Position numbers and translations under genes: made by a program
The notes under the pieces: generated by a model
What the model was told of the DNA's origin: nothing
The model's database searches: none
Seen by the model: only the letters and a program-made list of their open reading frames with translations
Shown here: positions 56,898 to 64,000 of the stretch, in pieces
How the letters are laid out: each line of letters starts with the position of its first letter
Numbering within the stretch: the first letter of the stretch is position 1
DNA from: Pelagibacterium montanilacus
GTDB lineage: Bacteria; Pseudomonadota; Alphaproteobacteria; Rhizobiales; Devosiaceae
Direction of reading: 5' to 3'
NCBI RefSeq assembly: GCF_003992665.1
Contig: NZ_RZMX01000012.1
Location: 100,124 to 164,123, forward strand
DNA: 64,000 nt

Positions 56898-57536
56898 CTA
56901 CTGTGCGGGCGGTTGCGCCGTCAGACGCTGGTCCTGCCGCTGGTCGACATAGGTCTCTTCGTCGTACTCGGGCTGGGCCTCGAGTTCGTCCTGCGTGAAC
57001 GGCGTAAAGACGTACCAAGTCTGGTTGGCATCGGTCATGAATTGAAGGTTGTCTAGTCCGATGGCCATCTGATGGGCTCCAAGACCGAGAAATCCGCCGA
57101 CGTCGACAATCAGTGCGTCGACCTCGCCGTCTTCGGTGAGAATGACGTCGGTCACGTTGCCGATGTTTTCGTCATTGGCACCATAGACGTCAGAGCCGAT
57201 CACGGTGTCGGTCGAGAGCTGCTCGGGCTCCTGCGGCTGAAGATCCTGCTGCCACCCAATGTCTGTCCGGGTTTGTCCGGCCATGCCGCCAACGCCCTGG
57301 CCCGCCATTTCATCAGTCTGGCCGAACTGGAAGTTGAGCGTGAATGCACCCGACTGATCGGGCTGGATAACGATCGTATCGCCGCTGTTGACCTGAACCT
57401 GCTGACCGGCGCCTGTCTGTTGTGCCTCGGACTGAAGCCGGGCATCGTCTTGCTGGACGGGCTGGGCATCTTGCGCGAAGACAGCCGAGGTGCTCAGCGC
57501 GGCCAGGGCGGTCGTTGCCAGTAATGTGCGAAGCAT
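56898..57536 (-). CDS. Secreted PRC-barrel domain protein
   Basis: 212 residues with a signal peptide (cut near AVFAQ, residue 21) and AAGGAG before the ATG. A Gln-rich region with DTIVIQPDQSGAFTLNF precedes one PRC barrel (VIGSDVYGANDENIGNVTDV, VDALIVDVGGFLGLGAHQMA). The tail is Gln/Glu-rich. Secreted PRC-barrel proteins are common in alphaproteobacteria, often linked to envelope stress, but without a known mechanism. An in-frame extension upstream lacks support. Confidence 0.85.
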   Translation of the reverse strand: MLRTLLATTALAALSTSAVFAQDAQPVQQDDARLQSEAQQTGAGQQVQVNSGDTIVIQPDQSGAFTLNFQFGQTDEMAGQGVGGMAGQTRTDIGWQQDLQPQEPEQLSTDTVIGSDVYGANDENIGNVTDVILTEDGEVDALIVDVGGFLGLGAHQMAIGLDNLQFMTDANQTWYVFTPFTQDELEAQPEYDEETYVDQRQDQRLTAQPPAQ

Positions 57537-57740
57537 GTGGCACTCCTTTGAATTTGGAAGGGTGGGCTTTCCATTGCCCATCATGATGCCAAGCCTGCGG
57601 CGGCCGATGTGGTTCAGAATATTTCGCGAGCGTTGCATAGGTTAGTCCAGGCTGGGGCAAGCGACCGATCTGGAGGCGCACGCGGTCGTCCGCGGCCTTT
57701 TGGTTCCGGCTTTGGCCCTCCGGATGACTCACGCCGACGC

Positions 57741-58121
57741 ATGACAGCCAACGACACAACCTATGCGATGCCCGCGCCCCGACCTCGTCGCAAGGAAGGG
57801 ACCGATGCAACGATGCCCTTCTCCCCGCATTGGCGTCGTATCAAGGCGGGTGACAGGTTGCCCGATCAGATCTCACATTCTGGCATCGAGCCCATGGTTG
57901 ACGGCCCTACCTTTCCACCAGACGCGAATCCATCGGCATCCGCGTGTCGCAAGGCCATCGAGGCCAACTTCAACGCACTGGTGGCCGATGCCGTCCATGT
58001 CGGTTTGCCGTCCCTCCTCATCGCGCGCAGCTTGACCAGCCTCGCCAAAGAGCTCGAGCGAGAGATCGAGGAGTACGAAGCACTCGCGGACATGCCGACC
58101 GATCGACCGCCAACCAGATAG
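57741..58121 (+). CDS. Hypothetical protein
   Basis: 126 residues if the ATG at 57741 is used. A later ATG (MPFSPHWRRIKAGDRLPDQ, 57813) is also possible. The first ~55 residues are Pro/Arg-rich. The last ~60 form a likely helical hairpin (CRKAIEANFNALVADAVHV, SLTSLAKELEREIEEYEAL). I recognise no family. No strong ribosome site is visible for either start. Confidence 0.5.
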   Translation: MTANDTTYAMPAPRPRRKEGTDATMPFSPHWRRIKAGDRLPDQISHSGIEPMVDGPTFPPDANPSASACRKAIEANFNALVADAVHVGLPSLLIARSLTSLAKELEREIEEYEALADMPTDRPPTR

Positions 58122-58206
58122 AATTCAATCTCCACCCTCTTCATCGCCTCGGCCCTTCGGGCCGCACGAAGGCGCCAGAACCCCAGTTCACAAGGCCAGG
58201 CCCGTC

Positions 58207-58833
58207 ATGCTCCAGTGGATAGCCGACAACAGCGACACCATCAACACGATCTCCAATGTCGCAATGCTATTGGTATGGGTGGCGTATCTGCAGGTCTTTT
58301 TGCAGGGCTATCGGCGGCAGGTGCGGCCCAAGATCGTGATCAATCGCGCGGCCGGGTCGGGTCTGGATGCGTCCTGCTTTGTCAGCAACATGAGCTCTGA
58401 ATCGATCTACCTCGAGATCGTGATTGTCACCCTCAGATGTGGAGAGTTCAACGCGAGCCATACGGTCACCGACGTTGATTCGCTCGATGGGGAGGAAAGG
58501 CCCAATGATCCGCGCAAGAGAACGCTGCAGGGCCCCCTGCGCCCCGGCGACTATACCTCCATCGGGTCATTCGATAGCCTCATCGCAACGGTGCTGCGCC
58601 GAAAAGGCGAAGCCGTGGATCGGCTCAAGAACAGCGAGGATCCCATCCATGTTGAGGTGATGGTTGCAGCCGACTACTCCTCGGATGATCTGCTCGTGGG
58701 GGCGAGAAGGGCTTTTGCGGCTGATTGGGAAGCTCGGGGATGGCATCTTACGCCCCGATCGGCTGAAACCGAGCAGATCCGATCGCGGCGGGAGCGCCAC
58801 AAGATCAAACAGGCCATTGCTGGGCAGGGTTGA
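58207..58833 (+). CDS. Hypothetical protein with one N-terminal membrane helix
   Basis: 208 residues. A helix at ~13-32 (TISNVAMLLVWVAYLQVF) is followed by a charged linker (QGYRRQVRPKIVINRAAG) and a ~150-residue domain with beta-rich character (LEIVIVTLRCGEF), then a basic tail. The layout is of a protein anchored in the inner membrane with its domain in the cytoplasm. Similar proteins are, to my knowledge, annotated only as hypothetical. It follows the previous gene by 85 bp. Confidence 0.65.
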   Translation: MLQWIADNSDTINTISNVAMLLVWVAYLQVFLQGYRRQVRPKIVINRAAGSGLDASCFVSNMSSESIYLEIVIVTLRCGEFNASHTVTDVDSLDGEERPNDPRKRTLQGPLRPGDYTSIGSFDSLIATVLRRKGEAVDRLKNSEDPIHVEVMVAADYSSDDLLVGARRAFAADWEARGWHLTPRSAETEQIRSRRERHKIKQAIAGQG

Positions 58834-59024
58834 GCGGCATTGCCAATTGAACCACTTGCAGCCCCGCAGACAGGAAGGACGCGCGGCCGTTGCGCGGTGA
58901 CGGCCACCGGACTGAGAATGCACATTTTTCTCTACCCCACTGCCTGAACCAAGCGGAACTACAAACTCCAGTCACCGTTTCCATGCGTCGAGGGGCAAAA
59001 CCTCTGCCACGAAAAGGGAACAAG

Positions 59025-59681
59025 ATGAAATCCGCTTTTGCCAAGACAGTATTGGCCGCAACTGCCGGCCTGCTGATGACGGGAACCGCTTTCGCACAGA
59101 CGGCGACAGCCACCGCAACCACCGAGCTCAATATCCGTTCTGGTCCCGGCCCGCAGTATGAAGCCATCGGCGTGATCGACGGCGGTGCCCAGGCCTCCGT
59201 TGCGGGGTGCCTCGAGGAAGGCATGTGGTGCCAGGTGGACTACAACGGGACCACGGGCTGGGCCTATTCGGACTATCTGATCGTCGAATCCTCGGGGGAG
59301 ACTTTCGTTCTCACCGAACGCGCGCCCGAACTGGTGGGCGTGGTCGAGCCGGACACCACGGGTGACTCCGCAGTGACCGGAGCTGCGGGCGGTGCAATCG
59401 CCGGCGCGCTTATCGCCGGTCCGATAGGTGCGGCGGTAGGCACCGCGATAGGTGCCACAACCGGCGTCGTCATCGATCCGCCCGAGTCCGCCCGCACCTA
59501 TGTGACGTCCAACCCGATGGACCCGGTATACCTTGAAGGCGAGGTCGTCGTGGGCGCTCAGGTGCCCGATACGGTCACGGTCGAATCTATTCCCGACTAC
59601 GATTATGATTACGTCTACGTTAACGGTCAGCCGGTCCTGATCGAGCGGGAGAGCCGGCAGATCGTCTACGTCTTCCGGTAG
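59025..59681 (+). CDS. Secreted SH3b and DUF1236-like protein
   Basis: 218 residues with a signal peptide (cut near TAFAQ, residue 25). A bacterial SH3 domain follows (TTELNIRSGPGPQYEAIGVI to WCQVDYNGTTGWAYSDYL, given in part). A glycine-zipper segment comes next (AAGGAIAGALIAGPIGAAVG). The C-terminus resembles DUF1236 (VYVNGQPVLIERESRQIVYV). SH3b domains in such proteins bind the cell wall; the zipper may insert in a membrane. The ATG follows AAAAGGGAACAAG. A terminator follows. Confidence 0.85.
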   Translation: MKSAFAKTVLAATAGLLMTGTAFAQTATATATTELNIRSGPGPQYEAIGVIDGGAQASVAGCLEEGMWCQVDYNGTTGWAYSDYLIVESSGETFVLTERAPELVGVVEPDTTGDSAVTGAAGGAIAGALIAGPIGAAVGTAIGATTGVVIDPPESARTYVTSNPMDPVYLEGEVVVGAQVPDTVTVESIPDYDYDYVYVNGQPVLIERESRQIVYVFR

Positions 59682-59704
59682 GAAAAAGACGAGCACCGAA
59701 ATGA

Positions 59705-59729
59705 AGGGCGGCCCGCGGGTCGCCCTTTT
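59705..59729 (+). terminator. Rho-independent terminator
   Basis: GGGCG(G)CCCG and CGGG(T)CGCCC pair around a minimal loop and are followed by TTTTC, 24 bp after the SH3b gene stop. One mismatch splits the stem. Confidence 0.65.
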
Positions 59730-59981
59730 CTTGAGTTAACACGGATGGGTCATATCAGAGCCATGGCGGCCGGTCTCCACTTGGCCCTCACCCATCGGTG
59801 TGTTTCAGCACGGTGAACCGGCTCTGTCGGCCACCCCACCAGAGCAAAAGAACCTGCGCGCGCGACTTCTTCGCGGAATGTTTTACCCGCCCTTAAACCC
59901 GCCCGTGCCAGCACGGACTTAGGGGACGCAACGGTGTCCCTCTGCCAAGGCGAGGCATCCTCGCCACGGATGGAGGACGAG

Positions 59982-60284
59982 ATGAAATACCTTATAGCGG
60001 CAGCGACCGCACTCAGCCTGACCGTAGCGGCCGGAGCCGTCGAGATCACCGTGCCCATGGGTTACAACCCCAATGGCGTTGATCCGACGACGATGGAATG
60101 CACGGTGCCGGGCAAGGTCACGACGACCTACACCGATCGCAACGGGAACACCTACGTCTCGTGCACGTCGGCGCCCAACCCCCGCAAGTTTATCGACAGC
60201 GAGCTCGGCCGGGGTGGAAGTTCGCCAGAACCATGCGATATCAAGCAAGACGAAAAGTGCCTGATCGAAGACAACTATCGTTGA
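59982..60284 (+). CDS. Small secreted protein of unknown function
   Basis: 100 residues with GGAGGACGAG before the ATG. A signal peptide (MKYLIAAATALSLTVAAGAV) is followed by a short mature part with four Cys (TMECTVPG, YVSCTSAP, EPCDIKQDEKCLIED), enough for two disulfides. I recognise no family. The 300 bp before it contain only the terminator of the SH3b gene and non-coding sequence. Confidence 0.65.
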   Translation: MKYLIAAATALSLTVAAGAVEITVPMGYNPNGVDPTTMECTVPGKVTTTYTDRNGNTYVSCTSAPNPRKFIDSELGRGGSSPEPCDIKQDEKCLIEDNYR

Positions 60285-60293
60285 TTTCTGCTC

Positions 60294-60319
60294 GCCGAGC
60301 CGCTCCAAAGCGGCTCGGC
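60294..60319. terminator. Perfect 11 bp hairpin between convergent genes
   Basis: GCCGAGCCGCT, loop CCAA, AGCGGCTCGGC. It lies between the end of the small secreted protein gene and the end of the lysis cassette. No T tract on either strand, so it may protect mRNA ends rather than terminate. Confidence 0.5.
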
Positions 60320-60321
60320 CC

Positions 60322-60402
60322 TCACAGGGCTGCGGCCAGGTAAAGGATCACCGCGATCGCCAGCCCGCCCATCAGCACTGTGGCGGTGTCAATCCATCTC
60401 AT
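60322..60402 (-). CDS. 26-residue membrane peptide at the end of the lysis cassette
   Basis: A reading frame too short for usual gene calling: MRWIDTATVLMGGLAIAVIL then YLAAAL. It is almost entirely one membrane helix with a positively charged start. Its ATG overlaps the DUF1515 gene stop (ATGA), the same coupling used elsewhere in this cassette, which argues that it is translated. Its place at the end of a lysis module suggests a tiny holin- or regulator-like peptide; this is inference. Confidence 0.55.
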   Translation of the reverse strand: MRWIDTATVLMGGLAIAVILYLAAAL

Positions 60403-60749
60403 TGGCCGCCCAGGGTGCGGATCGCCCATGCGGCGACCCACCCCAGCCCCTGGACCACCAGCCCGCCCACCAGCAGCCAGACAAAGCCGATGATCATCAG
60501 CATGCCCACGCCGCGCTGCTTGAGCCGCCCGAATTCGTCGACCAGCGGACGCATCTTGCCCACGGTCTCCTCGACGGTGTGCATGCGGCTGTCGAGCTCG
60601 TGGGTGTTGCGCTCAACGCTCCCCACCCGGTCATAAAGCCGTGCGCGGCTGGCATCGGACTTCTCTCCCTGGGATTTGACCGTCTCGATCAGCGCGTCGA
60701 GCTTGCCTTCCAGCCGGCCGATCGCGCGGTCGTTGTTCGCCTCGGTCAT
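60399..60749 (-). CDS. DUF1515-like phage protein with coiled coil and C-terminal membrane helices
   Basis: 116 residues. A helical, probably coiled-coil N-terminus (RAIGRLEGKLDALIETVKSQ) with SDASRARLYDRVGSVERN, as in DUF1515 proteins of alphaproteobacterial phages, is followed by two hydrophobic stretches (GMLMIIGFVWLLVGGLVVQG and WVAAWAI). This layout resembles a holin-like membrane protein. It starts 3 bp after the o-spanin stop, with GGGGG before the ATG. Confidence 0.7.
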   Translation of the reverse strand: MTEANNDRAIGRLEGKLDALIETVKSQGEKSDASRARLYDRVGSVERNTHELDSRMHTVEETVGKMRPLVDEFGRLKQRGVGMLMIIGFVWLLVGGLVVQGLGWVAAWAIRTLGGQ

Positions 60750-60752
60750 CGC

Positions 60753-61052
60753 TTATCGCCCCCCGAGCTCGGCGCGCAGCTGCGCGTGATAGTCCGCGAC
60801 CGCCGCAAGCTGCCCCGAACACCGCACCAGCGCGGCGCGATCCCGGGCCCAGAGCTGCTCGACCTGGGCCCGGGTGAGTGGGCCGGCCAGGGTCTGAGCC
60901 GGATCGCAGCGCGTCAGATCTTCCGGCAGCGCTTGGAGCTCAATCGGCGCCCTGGCCGATGGACTGCAGGCGGCGAGCGCCGACAGCATCAAGGCACAGG
61001 TCAGTAGCGCCAGGGCCGGCCGCGGCCGCCCGGTCGAGTTCGGAAAGCGCAT
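60753..61052 (-). CDS. Small lipoprotein, probable o-spanin (Rz1-like)
   Basis: 99 residues. A lipoprotein signal with lipobox LSALAAC puts the mature part (~70 residues) in the periplasm, fixed to the outer membrane. The mature part is mostly helical with two Cys (LTRCDPAQT, LVRCSGQL). The first 113 bp overlap the i-spanin gene in another frame, the arrangement known for Rz/Rz1 pairs. GGAG lies 8 nt before the ATG. It would fuse outer and inner membranes together with the i-spanin in the last step of lysis. Confidence 0.7.
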   Translation of the reverse strand: MRFPNSTGRPRPALALLTCALMLSALAACSPSARAPIELQALPEDLTRCDPAQTLAGPLTRAQVEQLWARDRAALVRCSGQLAAVADYHAQLRAELGGR

Positions 61053-61284
61053 GGTCGAGCTCCGTTGATTTCTCGGTGAGGGATTTGGCGAGCCGCTCGA
61101 GCCGGCGGTTCGCGTTCTCGATGGCCTGCCGGTTGGCGCGCTCGATCTCGGCCTGCTGCGCCTCGCAGCGCGCCATGGCCCGCTCATAGCCGCGACGCTC
61201 GACCGCCAGATAGAGCGTTCCGAGGACCGCGAGCGCCAGCGCGGCCGCCCCGATCCGCAGGGGCCAGGGGCCGAGCCCGATCAT
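60940..61284 (-). CDS. Probable i-spanin (Rz-like)
   Basis: 114 residues. The N-terminal membrane helix (residues ~10-28, LRIGAAALALAVLGTLYLAV) is followed by a long coiled coil (ARCEAQQAEIERANRQAIE, then LTEKSTELDHALSELDRAAA) and a short tail with one Cys. This is the shape of phage i-spanins. The start overlaps the endolysin stop (ATGA), and the 3' part overlaps the o-spanin start out of frame. Confidence 0.72.
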   Translation of the reverse strand: MIGLGPWPLRIGAAALALAVLGTLYLAVERRGYERAMARCEAQQAEIERANRQAIENANRRLERLAKSLTEKSTELDHALSELDRAAAAGPGATDLCLDAVGARRLQSIGQGAD

Positions 61285-61928
61285 GACCGGCGCCCCAGCT
61301 GGCGGACCGCGATCAGAACGGTCAGCCCGAAGATGACGAGCGCGAAGGCAATGCGGACATAGTCCCCCGAGCCGAACGCATCCTCCTGCCCCTCCAGCGC
61401 CTCGAGCGCGACGGGCGCGACGGTGACGATTGCCCCTGTCCCGCCGACCAGCCCGGTGTCCCGCGCCGCCTTGGCGCGCTCGAGCGGCCTGGGCGCCTCC
61501 TCGCCGAACCGGTTGTCCGGCCGCGGCTTGAACCACCCGCCCTCGTTCCAGCGGCGCACGGGCCCCAGGTCGATATGCATGAAGTTGGAATTGGGATAGT
61601 GCCCGATGCCGAGAAAGCCGAGCGCATTGGCCTCTTTCTCGAACTGGACGGGATCGTGGTTGGCCATGGAGATGTCATAGGCATGGCCCTCCGGGTGTTT
61701 CGACCGGGGGGCTCCGCCGACCTTGCGGTTGTGCTCGGGGCTCCGATAGGCCGAGTTGACGATCATCGGCTTGCCGATCTTCTCGCGCAGCGCCTGGAGG
61801 CGGTCCAGCGCCTCCTCATGGACGAGGATCGCCCCGGTGCCCCGGCAGGCGATCTCCTCGGGCGAAAAGCTGGGCCAGCGCCAGGTCCCCTCGGGGATCT
61901 CGCGCCAATGGGAATAGAGCCGCTGCAT
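61281..61928 (-). CDS. M15-family peptidase, endolysin-like, with C-terminal membrane helix
   Basis: 215 residues with GAGGAGG before the ATG. Residues ~10-140 are a peptidase M15A/D-Ala-D-Ala carboxypeptidase domain: SAYRSPEHNRKVGGAPRSKH, HPEGHAYDISM (first zinc His and Asp) and NFMHIDLGPVRRW (last zinc His). Residues ~190-208 (VRIAFALVIFGLTVLIAV) form a membrane helix at the C-terminus, unusual for a phage endolysin. There is no signal peptide. It cuts cross-links of peptidoglycan by family. First gene of the lysis cassette. Confidence 0.85.
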   Translation of the reverse strand: MQRLYSHWREIPEGTWRWPSFSPEEIACRGTGAILVHEEALDRLQALREKIGKPMIVNSAYRSPEHNRKVGGAPRSKHPEGHAYDISMANHDPVQFEKEANALGFLGIGHYPNSNFMHIDLGPVRRWNEGGWFKPRPDNRFGEEAPRPLERAKAARDTGLVGGTGAIVTVAPVALEALEGQEDAFGSGDYVRIAFALVIFGLTVLIAVRQLGRRS

Positions 61929-61961
61929 GGCGGACCTCCTCGGTTCTGGAATCGCGGATAC

Positions 61962-61989
61962 AAAAAAGCCGCCCGGGCGGGCGGCTTTT
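61962..61989. terminator. Bidirectional terminator upstream of the lysis cassette
   Basis: AAAAAA-GCCGCCC-GGGC-GGGCGGC-TTTTG. The 7 bp stem is perfect and A/T runs flank both sides. It insulates the lysis cassette from whatever is transcribed leftward from the right. The remaining bases up to the lipoprotein start at 62236 show no gene. Confidence 0.75.
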
Positions 61990-62235
61990 GACCTAGGATA
62001 GGGCGTGGATACGATCGGACGGGAAGCGGGTTACACGAGGACGGTGGGCCCGCCCTGCTCGCCGTTCGGCCATCGGTCGGCCGCAGCCCTGAGCCGTTCG
62101 GTGGTCTACTCTGACGCAACGCCAGAGTTTCTCCCTAGGCTGTCCGCCCTTTGCCGTGGCTTCCCTCGGGCGGGCAGCCGCTTGACCGTTAAGGATTTCG
62201 TAATCATGATGCACCCTCAAGTTTGGGGGAACATC

Positions 62236-62577
62236 ATGAACACCAAGATCGCCTTTGCGGGGCTCGCCGCTGTTGTGCTTTTGGCTGGCTGCGCCAAGCG
62301 GCCGGAATCCATCGCGCCGTCCTATGTGTCACATTTGACCTATATGGACCTCAGCTGCAGCCAGTTGCTCGAGGAGCGCGCCCGCGTGGACGCTGCATAT
62401 ACTCAGGCAGCGCAGGCACAGAACGATGCCGCATCGGGCGACGCGGTCGGCGTATTCTTCCTCGGCATGCCCACCTCAACGCTCTCGGGCGGCAACATCG
62501 CGCCCCAGGTCGCCAACCTCAAAGGCCAGCAGGAAGCCTTGCACCAGGCATCGATCCGCAAGAACTGCTCGGCCTAG
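62236..62577 (+). CDS. Small lipoprotein
   Basis: 113 residues. The lipobox VVLLAGC (Cys near 21) is followed by YVSHLTYMDLSCSQLLEERA, a helical segment, then a Gly/Ser-rich part and a helical end (NLKGQQEALHQASIRKNCSA, cut at 20). GGGGGA precedes the ATG. The layout resembles small lipoproteins next to metal-transport or phage genes, but I cannot assign a function. Its TAG stop lies within the CTAG target duplication of the IS701 element, so the insertion left the protein whole. Confidence 0.75.
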   Translation: MNTKIAFAGLAAVVLLAGCAKRPESIAPSYVSHLTYMDLSCSQLLEERARVDAAYTQAAQAQNDAASGDAVGVFFLGMPTSTLSGGNIAPQVANLKGQQEALHQASIRKNCSA

Positions 62578-63997
62578 CATTACAGTTGCATTTTCGGTTG
62601 ACATCTGAATCCATGAGTTTCCATGATTCGGAGGTCATGGATGACAGGTGCATCGGTCGAGACAACGCTTGAACTTTGGGCGTCTTCGTTACGGGAAGTG
62701 AAGGCACGGCTGCGCCCGTTGTTCACCCAGGAGCGTGTGGCAGCTTCAGCGGGGCAGTTTTTGGATGGCCTGCTGGGGGACGAAAGACGCAAGACGGGCT
62801 GGATGCGCGCGGAAGCGGTAGGCGATCCTGGTCCATGGCGGCAACAGGCAATTCTGGGCCGGGGGCGCTGGGATGCGGATCGGTTGCGTGACATCGTACG
62901 CGATTACACGCTCGAAACGCTTGCGGATCCTGATGCCGTCCTCGTGCTTGATGAGACCGGCTTTCTCAAGCAGGGCAAAGCGTCCTGCGGGGTCGGTCGG
63001 CAATATACAGGTTCGGCAGGCAAGATCACCAATTGCCAGATCGGCGTGTTCGCCTCTTACGTCTCCCGGCACGGCCATGCCTTCATCGACCGGGCGCTCT
63101 ATCTGCCGAAAGTCTGGACGGATGACCGGGATCGTCTGGCGGCAGCGCATGTGCCCGAACACGTCCGCTTTGCCACCAAACCCGCCTTGGCGCTCACCAT
63201 GATCGAGCACGCCATCGCTGGCAATGTGCCGTTCTCCTGGGTGGCGGCCGACAGCGTCTATGGCGTGGGTGACATCGAAATGGCCCTCAAACGAGCAGGC
63301 AAGGGCTATGTGCTGGGCGTGAACGCCACCCATTCCTTCCGCTCATGGGACAAGTCGCTGGCCGTGGCTGGAACGGCAAAGGATATCGCCGAAGCCTTGC
63401 CGGAGGAGGCCTGGAGACGGCTGTCGGCAGGCGAGGGAAGCAAAGGCGCGAGACTGCATGATTGGGCCTATCTCGAACTCGCCGATCTTGACGCCGATGA
63501 TTTCGACGCGGACTTTGCCGGCACCTGGACCCGCGGGCTGATGATCCGCCGCAACATCGCCGATGGTGACCTCGCTTTTTTCTCCACCTGGTGTCCGGCT
63601 GGGACGACCCTGGAGAAATTGGTCACCGTGGAGGGGCACCGTTGGGCGATAGAAGACAGTTTCGAAACCGCCAAGAACGAGTTTGGCCTCGACCACAATG
63701 AGACCCGATCCTGGCATGGCTGGCATCGCCATGTATCGCTCGTCATGCTCGCCTTCGCGATGGTGGCGGTTATCCGCCATCGCGCCAACGCCGTGCCGCC
63801 CCCAAAAACGATGCGGCCCGCAAGGCGCAAGATCGACAGTTGATCCGATGGTCGATTCAGGAAATCCGGCGCATCGCTACCCGCCTTGCTCGCGCGCACA
63901 TTGATCCATCATCCATTATCGCATGGTCGCTCTGGCGACGAGCACATCAGGCCGCCGCTCAACGCGCACAACTCAAATCGAAAATGCAACTGTAATG
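62578..63997 (+). mobile_element. Complete IS701-family insertion sequence
   Basis: 1420 bp with perfect 19 bp terminal inverted repeats, CATTACAGTTGCATTTTCG at 62578-62596 and its complement at 63979-63997. CTAG (62574-62577) flanks the left end and CTA, the last three bases of the window, the right end. This fits the 4 bp YTAR target duplication of the IS701 family. One transposase gene, disrupted or frameshifted near its end. The family name comes from the transposase type and the target duplication. Confidence 0.88.
62641..63995 (+). CDS. IS701-family DDE transposase, split by a -1 frame change
   Basis: The zero frame gives 400 residues and stops at 63843. DDE motifs: LVLDETGFLKQGK (first Asp), SWVAADSVYGVGD (second) and RWAIEDSFETAKNEFGLDHN (Glu). 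The end of the zero frame (KTMRPARRKIDS) is not family-like. In the -1 frame after 63807, 62 more residues follow (NDAARKAQDRQLIRWSIQEI and on to KSKMQL), ending with TAA at 63993-63995 inside the right inverted repeat; this is a natural C-terminus. The switch falls on C-CCA-AAA (63801-63807). The start was chosen for GGAGG six bases before the ATG; an ATG six codons upstream is possible. Confidence 0.85.
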
Positions 63998-64000
63998 CTA

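Overview
The window reads as chromosomal DNA of a high-GC alphaproteobacterium of the order Hyphomicrobiales, most like Devosiaceae (Devosia or Pelagibacterium). This placement is inferred from family knowledge, not from a search. It rests on CckA, CtrA-type TTAA-N7-TTAA boxes, a Growth Pole Ring-like polar growth protein, a fused siroheme synthase with DUF2849 in a sulfite-reduction operon, HWE-family kinases and a GAAC-N7-GAAC type SOS box at recA.

Layout. 1-5.6 kb: end of a tRNA 2'-O-methyltransferase gene, NADP isocitrate dehydrogenase, a secreted ClpP-fold protein, a DUF1508 mini-protein and a short-passenger autotransporter. 5.7-12.9 kb: alaS, recA with an SOS promoter, a glycine-zipper mini-protein and cckA. 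13-18 kb: flagellar export and rod genes as two divergent operons (flgB-flgC-fliE-fliQ-fliR-flhB and fliO-fliP) around one perfect CtrA box. 18-20.5 kb: a YcjX/YcjF-type pair. 20.6-21.6 kb: two related acidic secreted proteins. 21.7-24.8 kb: an arsenic operon (arsR, two unrelated arsenate reductases, acr3, arsH). 25-27.4 kb: a second autotransporter. 27.5-28.3 kb: an EAL phosphodiesterase between inverted copies of a dispersed repeat. 28.5-35.1 kb: assimilatory sulfate reduction (cysG, DUF2849, sulfite reductase, a cysH-DUF934 fusion, ferredoxin reductase, two ferredoxins). 35.2-41.6 kb: an Hpt protein, a CtrA box and an 1892-residue GPR-like protein. 41.7-52.5 kb: glycosyltransferase, MFS, LpxH-like phosphoesterase, LysE exporter, GH3 glycosidase, an EAL remnant, acs, a GNAT protein, a polysaccharide flippase and a FemAB-like protein.

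52.5 kb to the end looks accessory. It begins at a truncated tRNA-Lys(CTT) 3' end that resembles an att site. It then carries two sensor kinase/receiver pairs, several small secreted or unknown proteins, a compact phage-type lysis cassette (endolysin, overlapping i- and o-spanin genes, DUF1515, a 26-residue membrane peptide), a lipoprotein, and a complete IS701-family element at the window end whose transposase is split by a possible -1 frameshift.

Linking themes: CckA is the top kinase for CtrA, and consensus CtrA boxes sit before both the flagellar genes and the polar growth ring gene. A dispersed ~105 bp repeat ends exactly at gene 3' ends and supplies the TAG stop codon of four genes.
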